Of a stretch of DNA of 64,000 bases, positions 24,316-36,588 are shown piece after piece (positions within the stretch are counted from its first letter, which is position 1; each line of letters opens with the position of its first letter). Position numbers and translations under genes: made by a program. Source of the DNA: Basidiobolus meristosporus CBS 931.73. Lineage: Eukaryota > Basidiobolomycota > Basidiobolomycetes > Basidiobolales > Basidiobolaceae. Where the stretch lies: assembly GCA_002104905.1 (NCBI GenBank), contig MCFE01000004.1, positions 186,001 to 250,000 of the forward strand. Direction: 5' to 3'. The notes beneath the pieces are model-generated. The model did not search any database. It saw nothing but the letters and a program-made list of their open reading frames with translations, and was not told the DNA's origin.

Positions 24316-26338
24316 CTTGACACGTACTTGACCCGGGGTTGAGACTCCCCCATGGCCGAGTGATTTTGTGACTAGATTGGACATGGCGAGTTGTCTTCGA
24401 GATTGAGCAGTAGCCCATCTGAGAAATTCCAAGACCTTGTGGTCAAATGATTTTTTGTGGTCTTGATTGGGCCGACCGCGATGTCGCAAAAATTGTATAG
24501 CCTGTATGTGCAGCGTCCCCAATCATATCCATTTCAACTTAAATTCGAACTGCGTTCAATTTAAGGCTAATTATAAATATATATCAGAACGTCTGTGAAA
24601 TGATCCACCCATTGGGAATTCATTGGGAAATCAAGATCACCGGTCTTCCATGCTTCATTTTTTATTCTAATGGCAGGTGGTTTCGGAGCTATCTCGACTT
24701 GGTGATGTGGTGCATATCACCCAGGCTAGCAAGTGGCAAAACCCTAATATAAATATGGTGAGCCAATGCTGATACCACTTCGGATTCCACACTCATTAAA
24801 CTCGATGGATTTGGAATCTGCTGAATGAGTATCCAGGAATGCACACGTGTTGGCCGCATGAGCACAGCCAAGGTCCCCATAGATACATATGTCTTACTGT
24901 TCAAGCATTCATACAACCCTTTCTGATTCGGAGTGCCCATGGTTGTATATTCAATGTCACAAGTGCTGTGTACTGGGGTTTTAGAAAATTCATGATGATC
25001 GGAGATTATTACCTCTTCCATGGAGCAGTCACTCAGAGCTGATTCAATATAGCCAGATTCAGGTAAATCAGCCGAGACATGATTGAAATTCAGAGTAGGT
25101 AATACGAGGAACTGAGACAGTGAGTGAATCAAATCCTCAGTGGGAATGGATAAACTCGGATGGCACGCGCCCCGTCCCTGATTGTTGAGTCTGGGAACAC
25201 ACGAAGTGCTCGATTCATTGATAGTATGGATCACGTGATCATTTGGGTTTGTGATGGCAGATAGTTGTCACACTTGCTGCGTAGTACAATCCATGTACCT
25301 TTTGAGACGCAAACAGACTATGCTCAAATGAAGCGCAGTTTTTCTTTTCCAACCGTCTCCGAAGCACTTCGAAAATGGTAACTTGGAACAGGCTGAGAGT
25401 GTATATGGTGCCAGTTTCTGGATGCCAGATACCCTAACCCGTATATCAATCCATATCGAAGGGCACCAATGTCGGCTAAATTATGAAACAATGGTGAAAT
25501 GACTAGGCTGCTCAAACAAGAAACTTTTTAATATGGGTGTAATTAAAGTTTGAGGCATCGGCTGTGATGTGAAGGGGGGGGGGGGTTCGGTTCATTTGTC
25601 AACGCATGTTAATCTTATCTGGATATCGTCAAAAAATATCATGCTATGTTGTATTGCGGCTGGTCACTTCGATTCTAGTAACATGTTTCTCCGTACCCTG
25701 AAGCTGATGTATTTGGTTGGATGCGGGTGCGTGAGTAACGTACTAGCGAAGTAACAGCATATTATCTGAGCCCCAAGGATACTCGACAGATGAGATGAAT
25801 AGCCAACAGGTCCCGTCTCAAGATGGATTTAATCCCAGTCAACTGGCTCATGTAACCGGGAGATCATTGCCCATGGATTGTAGCCAGGGCAATCACTGCT
25901 TGATCAACACGGGAAAATAATTTATCCCGAGTTATCTGAGCCAATTTTGCTAGTGAATAGTATTTGCGGACGAGCAGAATTTGATCTACCTAATTTACTC
26001 TAAGATGGATGTGAAGATTTCAAGACATACTGAAGCGTTGCATCTTGAAGAGAAGCGACGAACGCCGCTGAAAATACAGAGACAGAGCAGCGTTCGGTTG
26101 TAAAGATGACGGGACTAGGGGTGAGGGGGGGGGGAAATCCAGTGTATACATGAAGAGCCAGTAGAATGTTGTACAGTTAGAAGAAAATGACAGGTTTCCA
26201 AAAAGGTTGAAATATGTGATCATGATGGGGTGGGTCACTAAATGATGGGTTCGACCAGGTTTCCCAAACCCATGATATGGAAGAAACTACGTCAACCCAC
26301 GTTGCCCAATGATATACTAAAGTCCACGGTTGCAAATA
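24316..26338. other. Intergenic, 2 kb
   Basis: No supported gene. A minus-strand open frame (25234-24689, 181 codons) begins with GTG and has no early ATG, no splice context and no recognised motif. G tracts lie at 25574-25585 (12 G) and 26125-26134 (10 G). Confidence 0.45.
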
Positions 26339-29300
26339 TCACTTCAATCCAAATCCCTCACTCTCGGTGATTGCCGTATGTAGCTTCTCGCTCAGCTTTT
26401 CTCTTGATGAATATCGGTAAATACAGAGTTGATTGAAGCAGGTGTGCGCTATGGGAAATCTAAAGATGGGTCAGTGCAAAGTGGAGAAACACAGTTATTG
26501 GTATGCAAGTCGGTGGGTACCTTTCTGAATCCTCTCCTAAACATGAGATTTTGAAAGCAAGGTTTGCGATGCCAGTTGCCGGAATCCGATCACTTCCAGT
26601 AACGAACACCAGAAGACGACGTTGTAATTCTGGCGTCATTCCACCAAATATGTACCAAAAATTTCTAGATATCAACATTAATGAGGGCCATCTCTAATGC
26701 GCATGGGAGTGTACAATAGGCGCACCTGATTGTTTCTTCATCTTTGTCAAAGCCATCGTATTCGGTTACTGCCTTCAGTTGCTCTAAATCCAATGTCTCT
26801 GCGCTACCACGCACTAGTAGCTCGATTTCTTCCGGGCGAAATAGCTAAATTAGGAAGTGTTACTCATTAGTGATATACTGGCTAGGATCGAGATGGGAAA
26901 TGGTGCTTACTGAGAGTGCATTCCCACCGCACACATGATAGAATCCACGCTTGAATGGCTCGAATTGCTTCGCGATGGATTGTGTCAAGATAAATTGCGA
27001 GTGCTTTGAGACATATTCTGTCACGTGTAAGGGTTAGATTACTGGTTTGAGTAAGCCACTTCTCGAAATGCTAAGAACCTTGCCGGTTTGCTTTGGTGAC
27101 TGGTATGTTTTCCCCGTTCGGGACTAGTGGAACTTGATAGATATCTCCGAAAACCTCATATTCGCCAACAAAGTCGCGGCAAAACACATCCTCCAAGTCA
27201 TCACCGTCATAGTCTAAAAGCATCTGAAGTCCTTTAGCAAGGGACTGGGGGAAGGTGAGTGGTTAGTGCTACTGCTCCCAATAGGCATGCTGGGAAGGCA
27301 TCTTACGGGACGGAGTGCCTTCAGGTCGTCAAAGTCAACCGGGATATTAAGCAACTTCTTGTAGCAAGCCAGCGGAAATTGGATATCCAAAATGGTTGAA
27401 TTGTAAATGGCTAAGCCAATGATCTGTATTCGATATTTGTTAGATAGGAACGGTGGAGAGGAGTCATCAGGCATACTTACAACACCAACTAGATAATATT
27501 GATCGCTTGTCTCAAAGCTAGCAGGGTTGAACCAGAAATAGTTCGATTCCTCGTCCCATGTGAACATTCCTTCCCAAATATGATCAGTAAATATGGGTTG
27601 TGCCACACAAAAGACTACGAACGTGCAGGTACCATATTGAGGGTTGAATAGTTCCCGTACAAGGAGTAGAAACCATTCTTTTGTTAGACCACCAGCATCT
27701 ATCCCATCTTCATTGACGAATTCAATCTTCAGTTTCTTCTTCAAGTCCATCTGATGGAAAGAAAGCTAATTTACACAACAGGTAAGGCATGGATTGTCGG
27801 ATGATACTTCAGTGGAGGTGAGCAATTACCTGGTTGAGCGAGTCCTCTATAAGATAGTCGCGTCGGATATGGAGGACCAGGTAAGGCACAGTCACCCGCT
27901 TTTGAAAGAGTATGGTGATAATCGCTTCCTAAAGCCCCAAGCGTGAGTACAACGTTCACCACACGGTTGGGAGAATCAGAAATCACCTTGACTTTGTTTT
28001 CCATTTGTCTTCTGGCATCAACCTCAAGAATCCGAGTCTTGGCACCCATGCTAATCAGGAAGGGGTACTGGCAGAACGAAAATCGCCTACGAGTGACAAA
28101 GGTTCAGGAAAATTCGGGGGCCTCGAGGTGAAGCTGGCCACTTACCCTGATCGTTGTTGCCATGAGTCGTAATCGCGTACAAGATCTATGTAATCAACAA
28201 GGGTATTATAGAAGTCGAAGATAGGCAGTTTGTGGCTGATGTTATTGGCAGCAACTAAGGCAAGCACGAGATTAGTACTCAGGTACAAATGAACGAAGAG
28301 TCTAAACATGTGCTCGAGTGCTTACATAATAACGCCATCACCCGCGCAGCTGCCACTATTCGCCAATCGTTATCGTAGGTGATTGAGGGTTTCCCTCTCG
28401 AGCGCTGCTCCTTGGAGAGCCGGTAGGTGACAAAATGGTTTACAAGATCCACTCTTTTGCTGAGGATATCTTTGTTGAGTCTGTAAGCACGCAACTGTCA
28501 GTCATACGATCCCGATCAAACATCTACTTCACACCCCTTAGATACCTGGCAAACCAGTTAACGATGTAGTGGTGGATCTCGTTGCCGAGCGAAGAGATTA
28601 GCCCAAATATCCGCTTCAACAAGTTGTGGTGATATTGTGTTTCTTGGGGGAAGTTGTGCTGCAGTAATAACGGGTTCTGCAATAGCGATGTCGCCATGTT
28701 AGTGCCCAGAGTGGTAGAATGGAGTCGTGAAGGTGCAAAGTATGCTCACCTCTAATATGATAATCAAGAATTTGATATCTTCCTTGTGTTTCAATTTCCT
28801 AGCAAACGACTGCTGAGTTCAAATGGTCAGATCGAGTTGCAAGGTCGTATGCTTACCTTCCGGGTCTCCTTAGCAGACTCTCTGTCGATGACATCAGAGT
28901 ACGGATTATATTCACCGGCTAATTCGCATTCATGATTAAAGCTTAGAACGCATTGATCATAATGATAAAGATGGATCATAATACCAGCTCCAAGATGAGT
29001 CTATATGCTTCCCGGACTTCGCCCAGGGCGACTCCACACTCCTCCAATGACATATTACAGCCCTTTCGGAAAAAACGGTGAGTAAAGGAGTTTTGGTTGG
29101 GGTTGGCCAAGAATGATTACATTGCTAAAACTATAATTTAGGCAATCGCAGGAGGAAAATGTATCTTTGATGAGACGTTCGACAGAATCATAATTTCTAG
29201 GTGAGCCTTGTACTTTACAGGATTCGATCGCGCTCTTTAATCGAGTTAGATTCAAGTAGGGACCGCCGCGATGGCCTAAGAATTGGTTCAAAATAGCCGG

Positions 29301-29651
29301 ATTAACAAGAGTAGACCCTTCATCGAGAGAAGGGGTGACCGACCTTGTGGGTAAGGAGGCGTATTGAGGTCGTTAATCATATCACAGACTGTACATCGAA
29401 AACATGGAACTGATATTGGAAACCTCAATTGACTAAAAATCGTTAGTCGAGAGCCCCTATTCCAAGACTACGTATATATATATATATACCTGTTGCAACA
29501 CATGCAACGACCAGACGTCTAGAATCACAAAGGTTCAATATTTCTATATTTTTTCGTCGCGAGCTGTGTTTTCTAAAGGGCCTACCATAGAATCACTGGA
29601 AGGCGAAGGAGTGGAGGGAGACCCGAATCCCTTACGGTTGGGATTCTCCAT
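26339..29651 (-). CDS. HUL4: HECT-type E3 ubiquitin ligase, Hul4-like
   Basis: Takes ubiquitin from an E2 onto its own Cys, then onto substrates. Twenty exons: 29651-29586, 29518-29490, 29432-29344, 29275-29121, 29062-28985, 28918-28857, 28798-28750, 28676-28546, 28480-28326, 28254-28146, 28086-27987, 27928-27830, 27750-27633, 27569-27481, 27423-27307, 27243/4-27079, 27017-26911, 26844-26726, 26664-26521 and 26459-26339, giving 700 aa. An N-terminal zinc ribbon (C27-x2-C30, C45-x2-C48) is followed by a helical region, then [20 protein letters not shown]. The HECT domain covers ~360-700 ([20 protein letters not shown]). The catalytic C668 sits in AHTCFNQL, and the tail ends EGFGLK. Exon 2 is only 29 nt. 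Intron 3 has a weak GTCGGT donor and is the least certain junction. Confidence 0.9.
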
Positions 29652-30152
29652 TGTTGTGTATATTTAGAGCGATGCAGGATAAACCGGCTACGTGGAATAA
29701 TGGTATGACAGAAGCACGTAGCACTATATGGGATATCAGATGTGAGAAATGGAATGAATAGATGCTAGCCTTGTGGTGCTTAGAATAAAGTATAGAGGCT
29801 GCTATCAATGATACATTTGGAAAAGACCAATTTCCAAATTCACGAACAAAAAATCAACATTCATCATTCGTCAACCGGAATTTAATGATCAGCTATCAAC
29901 ACCCATAACCAAGCATAGACCACTAGAATGATAATGCTAATTATGAAATTATGGAACAATCAGCGCACATGATGCTGATGAAAATTCTCTAGGTAGTCGT
30001 CATAATGGCTAAAACCTTCTAACGAATTATCACAGGGGAATGGTGTTTCGATGTTTCGATGTTTCAAGCGTATATTGAAGGGAATGGATTTCTAGTTCGA
30101 ACCATATAGGTGACCCATTTGTCATACTATGATAACGTAAAACCAATTTCAA
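29652..30152. other. Divergent promoter region
   Basis: 0.5 kb between HUL4 and the small + strand gene. A short direct repeat (tgtttcga, about 30042-30065) is present. Nothing else was recognised. Confidence 0.5.
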
Positions 30153-30608
30153 ATGTTCAGAGCCCGTCTTGCGTTGTTCTTTGGAAGCACAAGTCCATAT
30201 TCACTGGTATATCGAATGTCATCAAACAGCGCACCCACCACCTCTCAAAAGCTAGCCCAAGCTCAAGAGGAGTACGACAGTCTCGCCGGGAAGCTAGCCA
30301 AGAAGATAGGCACTCATGCGCCAAGTGAGGTGATTGAGCGCCTCGAAATCGATCTTGCAATTGCTCGTCAAAAAGTCAAAAGATTCCAGCTTTTACACGA
30401 CAGCGAGAACACGGGGGACAAAGAGCAGAAGCCTGGTACTATGAGCCCTAGGAACTTCTTGGTAGCTAGTCTAAGTGGGGAGATATCTCCTGAAATGGTC
30501 AAAAACATACACGACAAGATTCCCGATGCCAAGATAACCCCCACCTACAGCAACCTCAAGGACATTGCCCAAGGGTTATCTCAAGAGCTCAAAGGAAACA
30601 AACCCTAG
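30153..30608 (+). CDS. Hypothetical 151-aa protein
   Basis: A single exon starting at ATG 30153. The first ~22 residues (MFRARLALFFGSTSPYSLVY) are Arg-containing, hydrophobic and acid-free, which could be a mitochondrial presequence; a second Met at residue 22 is an alternative start. Residues ~30-85 look like a charged coiled coil (QKLAQAQEEYDSLAGKLAKK, then ERLEIDLAIARQKVKRF). The C-terminal part (MVKNIHDKIPDAKI) is not familiar. Codon use and length support a gene, but no family was recognised. It reads toward the mitochondrial resolvase gene 230 bp downstream, on the same strand. Confidence 0.65.
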   Translation: MFRARLALFFGSTSPYSLVYRMSSNSAPTTSQKLAQAQEEYDSLAGKLAKKIGTHAPSEVIERLEIDLAIARQKVKRFQLLHDSENTGDKEQKPGTMSPRNFLVASLSGEISPEMVKNIHDKIPDAKITPTYSNLKDIAQGLSQELKGNKP

Positions 30609-30838
30609 GTTAACAGCAGCCCAGTCTGTGAAATTGTCCCCATACATACAATAAAGCGTCAGCCATGCTTACATGATAATTCAATTCAGACATTCTGATC
30701 GAGCGAGTGAGAATGCCAATTGCGCTTGATCCAACAATATTAGTTAATCTGAATTCCAGCTGTCCAGCATGACAAAAAATTTCCACACATCAGGGAATAG
30801 ACGTTAGCAGTTGCGGTTGAGTGTCTTGTATTTTGATA

Positions 30839-32468
30839 ATGCTCCGGAGGAAGTTACGAGACCTGTTATTACCTACGACACGGTACAGTTGACTATTTTC
30901 CCTCTTCAATTCTATTCATCTCTGAGAATGGTTGAGTGATGAATACGGAGCTTGTTCATTTTGTTCATTTAAACTATTGTACTCATGATCATTTCAGAGT
31001 AGGTGGCTCTCCATGGATTCGAGCTCTATCTAATACTCGACCACAAAGGAATGATGAGAATGAGCGAGGTCTCGATTTATTCAAATTATCCGAGAAGCTG
31101 AGCAGCTATTTAAATCCACAGGACTCGGTTCCTGTGGATGTGCAAGCAGCCTGGTTAGATTCCACATCTGATGAAGCCGCGCAGAATACAGAGGAGTTTC
31201 ACCAAGCGGAGGTCACTACTAAGGAAGTAAAGCCCAACGCTAATGAGAACACTGATACAGACATAGTAGCTGCCGAACCTGCTCGAAACACACCTCAAAC
31301 GCCACAGACAGATGACAAGTTGAGCGAACCACCTACAACCTATAAAGAGAGCAAGCATAGGCAAACTCTTTATAAAAAAGTACTGCAATTAGAAGAACTA
31401 GAGTTAGCTATAGAGCGGGTGAATAGAATCAAGTCCACGACCGACACAACTCATTCCGAGCTCTCAACAACAACTCACGACTATTCAGAATTAGGGACTG
31501 TCGCAACTTTAAAGGAATTCTACACAGAAGTGATGGAGTTGATGGCTATCGAGAGAACACCAGCCAAAAACAGTCCAAGGCTATCGCCATTTGCTGATGT
31601 GAAGGTGGATGAGCTCCAAGGCAGTGCCGGCAAATCGGCTGATCCAGTGGTCATCAGAGCATTTCTTGATTCTTTAAACCTTGTTGCGCTGAAAGAGAGA
31701 TGCCGTTCTTACGGCATAAGCACGTGCGGTAACAAGATAGACATTATCAAGCGGATCGAGAAATTCCTATTTGACTTTGGCGGTGAGCGGAAGCCGATCC
31801 CCAAGAGTATTATTTCCATTGACATCGGATATCGTAACCTTGCTTATGTGCACATCGACTCAACCTTACAAATCCTCGACTGGCAACGGATCAACCTAAA
31901 CGTACCTGACTCATATCACCCGATAGAGTATGCCAGGGTTGTCAATGAATTCGTAGAGACATTGTCCAACCGGGGCGTAAGCGATTTCATCCTAGAAAGG
32001 CAGAGCCTGCGGCACAGCTCTTCATCCTTGTTCGAGGCAGTGGTCCGATCTAACCTGGTAGAGGCGCTGATTATAGGGTCATTGCACGGTCGGGGCTACA
32101 ATATTTTCTCCATCAATCCCATCACCATCAGCAGTTACCTCAAGTCTGAAAGGGGTTCTAAACTGCTCCATAATGCCGGCGTTGTTTACAACGAGCGCCT
32201 CAAGAAGCTGAAGCTGATGGCGCCTTCCCTGTCAGGATCACAATACAACTCCAAGCGTTACCTGGCCAAGAAATCCAATCACATCGGGGTTGTTAAGCAT
32301 TTGCTTAAAACCAAGCAAGTCATCCAATGCCCGGCTCATCTCGAAGATATGTACTTGCGCGAGAGCAAGAAAGACGATCTGGCGGACTGTCTTATTCAAT
32401 CCGTAGTGTGGTATGAGTGGCAGCACACAAGGCTTCAGGATCTCTACAATCAAATTTTGGATGTCTAG
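30839..32468 (+). CDS. CCE1: Mitochondrial Holliday-junction resolvase (CCE1/YDC2)
   Basis: Cuts four-way DNA junctions during mitochondrial DNA recombination and segregation. Two exons, 30839-30882 and 30998-32468, give 504 aa. Splicing the short first exon yields an N terminus MLRRKLRDLLLPTTRVGG, a textbook presequence; the unspliced alternative starts at 30939 and lacks one. A SAP domain (LNLVALKERCRSYGISTCGN, ~235-275) precedes the RNase-H-like core. Acidic catalytic residues are visible in ISIDIGYRNLAY (Asp ~290), ILERQS, and KKDDLADC near the end. The ~200-residue acidic linker between presequence and SAP domain makes it about twice the length of the fission-yeast enzyme. The family is firm; the first exon is moderately supported. 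Confidence 0.9.
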
Positions 32469-32749
32469 CTGTCCTCATTTCTATCCTTCACATTGATTAT
32501 TCCTCTTTAGAACAGGTGTACATTTAATCCATTAAAAAGCGTTCTGTTGACTTTGACTGCAAAAGTATATTGATGGTATTGGGTTAAGGGGTGCGATGTG
32601 CGATGTGGGATGTGGTTGGATTTGTACAACAGTTGTGGTAACTTGCTTGATAATCTGATCATTTATCTACAACCACAATCGGCCAATGTTGAGATGTGCT
32701 GCAATATATATACGCTTCGATGCTGGCAATAAACTGTCAAAGAACCGAG

Positions 32750-33602
32750 ATGACTGTAACTGGTAGGTCTACCATTTGAATTACATGCGAGTTCTTTGCA
32801 CTAATCATTCGCTCTAGCCAAGCCTATTATTCTCTACAGCAACAGCAGCTGCCCCTATGTACAGAGGGCTCTTATCGCCCTCTACGAGTGTGATCTGGAT
32901 CACGAGGCAGTGGAAATTCCTTTACCAAACAAGCCAGACTGGTACCTCGAATTGAATCCTGAGGGAAAAGTACCCGCACTCAAATATGGTGACGATATAC
33001 TGGTGGAGTCCTTGGTAATTGCCGAGTTTTTCTCTGACCTTGCCGGCGGAAAGTAAGTACGCGTCCACCACTGGCTATTCGCAATTACTCACAGCCTCTG
33101 GCAGGTTGCTGCCCAAAGACCCATTGAAAAAGGCACAGGCACGCTACTTGATTGAGTTTTTCGGTGCCAAATTCTTGCCCTTGTATTACTCCATCCTTGG
33201 TAATACAGATACCGAAAAAGCTAAGCTTCTCGAACAGCAATTCGTTGAGAATCTGAAGAGGGTAAGTCTTTGAATTGTAGAGAAAGCTGCTTTGTTTATT
33301 CCGTCGACTCAACCTCTTTTGCTCCGTAGCTCAACAAGTTGCTATCGGCCCAATCTACCGAGGGACCTTTTTACTTTGGCGAGGAGTTTAGTTTGGTTGA
33401 AGCAGCAGTTGCACCTTTCCTGAGCAGATTCACCCCTATGGCTAAAATTGGGGGTATCCAAATCCCCAAGATTCCTGAGCTTCAGCGTTACCATCAGTGG
33501 TCCGATGCTGTCGGACAAAGGGAGTCGTTCATAAAAAGTTCCCTTTCCTCACAAGAGCTTTACGAGAGCTGCGAGGCACTTGCTCTTAAATACAGAGGCT
33601 GA
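32750..33602 (+). CDS. Glutathione S-transferase, omega-like
   Basis: Cytosolic thiol transferase. Four exons: 32750-32762 (13 nt), 32818-33052, 33105-33261 and 33330-33602, giving 225 aa, the usual GST size. The thioredoxin-like N domain begins KPIILYSNSSCPYVQRA. Its SCPY Cys fits the omega class rather than the Tyr/Ser classes. The cis-Pro segment is GKVPALKYGDD, followed by ES in the glutathione gamma-Glu site. The helical C domain has FSLVEAAVAPFLSR. A TATATATA run at about 32704-32712 is well placed as a TATA box. Acceptor choice at 33104 is set by the reading frame. Confidence 0.88.
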
Positions 33603-34022
33603 TTCCTGTTTAAAAAAGCCCAATAAAAACATCGCATTCACAAGCTGAATTAAAATGAGGTCTGCTATTAGTGAGCGAAGAGTTCAGTTACTACTAAATT
33701 AAAGAGCGTTCTACTGCTTTGTTCCCTGAGTGAACCCAGGTTAAATAGCGGCCCATAGAGGGTTTATCGCAGAGTATGGCCAAGTCCATGAATGCTCCAC
33801 ATTCTCTAACAACCACCAGTCCTTGAATACTCCACACGCCGTTGGCTGATGGATCGTTGGTGGCCAATCAATGTTGGACCCGGGTCCACCAGATCTTTTT
33901 CCAATTCGACAACAGCGCACTAAGAGTAGGGATAAAGGATTTGTCATTGTATACTTGGCACTCCTTTCTCTCTTAGTGTGCAGACGTGGTAATTGGCGCC
34001 GGTCTTTACTAACAATTTAACA
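33603..34022. other. Promoter region of RPL11
   Basis: 0.4 kb with the 3' end of the GST gene (AATAAA near 33622) and the promoter of RPL11. No gene was seen. Confidence 0.5.
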
Positions 34023-34650
34023 ATGGTGGGTGTTGTCATTGGAGTAGCGATTAGAGCCTAGCATATGCATCCTTCGTCGGAATCTTCCCATCCATTCATA
34101 ACTAAGTCTGTTCTCTATTTAGTCCGCCGAAGCTCCCTCTACCAACCCCATGCGCGAGTTGCGCATCGAGAAACTTGTTCTCAACATTTGCGTTGGTGAG
34201 TCTGGTGATAGACTTACCAGAGCCGCCAAGGTGTTGGAACAATTGACTGGTCAAACCCCTGTCTACTCCAAGGCTCGTTACACCGTCCGTTCCTTCAGCA
34301 TTCGTCGTAATGAAAAGATCGCTGTTCACTGCACTGTCCGTGGCCCCAAGGCTGAGGAGATTTTGGAGCGCGGTTTGAAGGTCAAGGAATACGAACTCAA
34401 GAAGTCCAACTTCTCCGCCACCGGCAACTTCGGTTTCGGTATCCAGGAACACATTGATTTGGGTATCAAGTACGATCCTTCCATCGGTATTTACGGTATG
34501 GACTTCTTCGTTGTTTTGGGTCGCCCTGGTTTCCGTGTTGCTCGCAGAAAGAGATGCCAATCCAAGGTTGGTTTCTCCCACCGCGTCACCAAGGAGGAGA
34601 CCATGAAGTGGTTCAAGCAAAAGTACGATGGTATTATCTTGAACAAATAA
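34023..34650 (+). CDS. RPL11: Ribosomal protein uL5 (L11), large cytosolic subunit
   Basis: Binds 5S rRNA in the 60S subunit. Exon 1 codes only the ATG (34023-34025), directly followed by a GT donor; exon 2 is 34123-34650. The product is 176 aa, near-identical in length to the yeast protein. Motifs: [60 protein letters not shown] and [19 protein letters not shown]. Without splicing, the next ATG (34151) would drop nine conserved N-terminal residues. Codon use is strongly biased, as expected for high expression. Confidence 0.97.
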
Positions 34651-34845
34651 GTTCGTTCTTGTCCTTCTCGCACACCATCTCATTGTTTCAATCAATAAAA
34701 AATAAATGGCCATTGAAAACTCGAGAATGAACCTCCATTGGATACTCCGATTTATCCTTTTTGACTGACAAAACAAAAACAATGAATTGGGCCAAGTGAC
34801 TGAGCCCACGCTCGTGTTAGAACCCTCCCCTCTTGAATACCGGAT

Positions 34846-36355
34846 ATGACCGTCGAAAAGGTACACAACTCCAAATTGGCCCGAGACTTGGCACAACTTG
34901 GCTATTCGGAAGTAGAAAAGCTTACGGAGGAAGTCCTTTATACTGCAAGCGTTGTACGAACAGAGCTCATTCAATGGTTGCTACAAAAGTAAATTCCCTG
35001 CTTCTATGCCACTGCTAGCTCCTTTCTTTTTAACAAAGCAACACTAGATTTGAACCCAAGTATCCTGAGCTTTTGAGAGAGTTAGAGAGTGAAGGCCAAG
35101 GGGAAGGTAAAACATCGAGGCACCACGGCTATGTTGCACCATTTACAAACAATTTGCCAGCTCTAGCTTCAGTTTTGGACGCATTTGGGTTTGCTGAATA
35201 CGAGCAGGCTATCGAGTTCGTGGAGGTGCGAGTGAATTTCGTAACACATCAACTTCTATTGATGCTCAAACTTTACTCATTTGACTCAGGCTCGATCCAC
35301 CTCGAGGGTGCAGTATAACCTTTTCTGCGAGCTGACAACAGCAGCATTAAACGCTCTAGCTCTAAACAGCTCACCCGTCGATGGCGAAGGGTAATTCCGG
35401 CATGTTTTGTTTTCTGAAAACACTCCTTGCTAATAGTGGGATTCACTTTCTTAGTGGCTCTACAGAGCTAGACCTGGCTATTGAGAACGGAAGCAACTTT
35501 TTGGATATGATTGTCGATGGCGAGCTAAATTCTGTATTGGTGTCTAAACATTCAGTTTTTCCAGAAGGATCAGCTCTGATGGACATTATAAAATTGAACG
35601 CTTCTCAATCGTATGGCTCCTTACTAAAAGGCTAAACCCAAGTGGCCTCTATTGACCTTATGATTGATTTCTATTAGAGACGATTCCTTCGACTCTGTTG
35701 ATGAACTCATACAAGAGCAATCAAGAACACTGCAAGAGCTAAAAGCGCAGCTGTCAGAATTGGAGGTAAGTCGGGTACACCATATATTGAGAGTCTAACT
35801 AACATCACCCCCTCGGTAAGAACATCAAACCCGAACAACCCGAGGCTTTCGAAAGAGAATCCACTATGCACCTAGCTTCGGTTGCTCAAAAGCTGACAGA
35901 TACCCTCAAAAAGTTCGACGACATCTATGTCAACGAGATATATCCGTGGGTTGAGGCGTTCACGCAAAACCTTCCTCCCCAGGAAAAAACCGCAGGTTCG
36001 ATCCTCACCTTGCTCTAGTTCGGCTAGAAAGCCCATCTGATCATGTTTATAGATTTCGGAAGTGCGCTGCTCGCTCTTGACGAGCGGACGACAAAGATTA
36101 ATGAGGTGAGTGTTGGATTCTCGGGTGACTCTTATTCCGCACATCTAACCTACTGCTCTTCAGCTTCTCCATAATTACAACACAATCAAGCATTCTCACT
36201 CACAGCTGGCCGAGTATTGGAGTAAGCACGTAGAAATTAACGACCGTCTGCTCAAACAAGAACTTGGGACCAAGAGGTTGGCTGAAATGGAACGAATCAA
36301 CACCACGTTGAGAAAAGCCCTGGAGAGAAGAGGACTTGCAACCACATCTACGTGA
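34846..36355 (+). CDS. Coiled-coil protein, possible augmin subunit HAUS7
   Basis: Eight exons: 34846-34988, 35048-35225, 35290-35390, 35455-35610, 35678-35765, 35821-35995, 36053-36105 and 36164-36355, giving 361 aa. Every junction keeps frame. The N-terminal domain (LGYSEVEKLTEEVLYTASVV, then RTELIQWLLQKFEPKYPELL) and the helical C half (HLASVAQKLTDTLKKFDDIY) recall HAUS7 in pattern and total length (human about 368 aa). In HAUS7 the N domain is calponin-homology-like and the protein nucleates branched microtubules at spindles as part of augmin. The resemblance is remote and was made from memory; an unrelated coiled-coil protein is possible. That this is a gene is secure. Confidence 0.8.
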
Positions 36356-36588
36356 CACATTGATTAGGACAAGCGTTGACTAATACACATAATATATATA
36401 AATACATCTTGTTGAAACTATCTTATCATTCGTGTTGATCATGACGATGAATCCCCCTAGACCGAGAATTAGTGCTACTGAGGTCATTCATGGCAATTAA
36501 AAATTAAGGCGGCCCGGCTCTTCAAAACCAAGTCAATTCGACTGGCGAGATAACTATTGGTGAACAGTACCGTTCTTTCCATAACAGA

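Noticed and set aside
24689-25234. 181-codon minus-strand open frame
   Set aside because: It begins with GTG after a stop, has no ATG until about codon 72, no splice context and no recognisable motif. It is most likely chance in a 2-kb spacer.
28857-28918. Alternative reading of HUL4 exon 6 ([21 protein letters not shown])
   Set aside because: It reads smoothly but does not fit the phase of exon 5. The frame giving [17 protein letters not shown], with the acceptor at 28799, joins both neighbours correctly.
34102-34974. 290-codon minus-strand frame over RPL11
   Set aside because: Shadow caused by strong codon bias in RPL11; the sense strand is certain.
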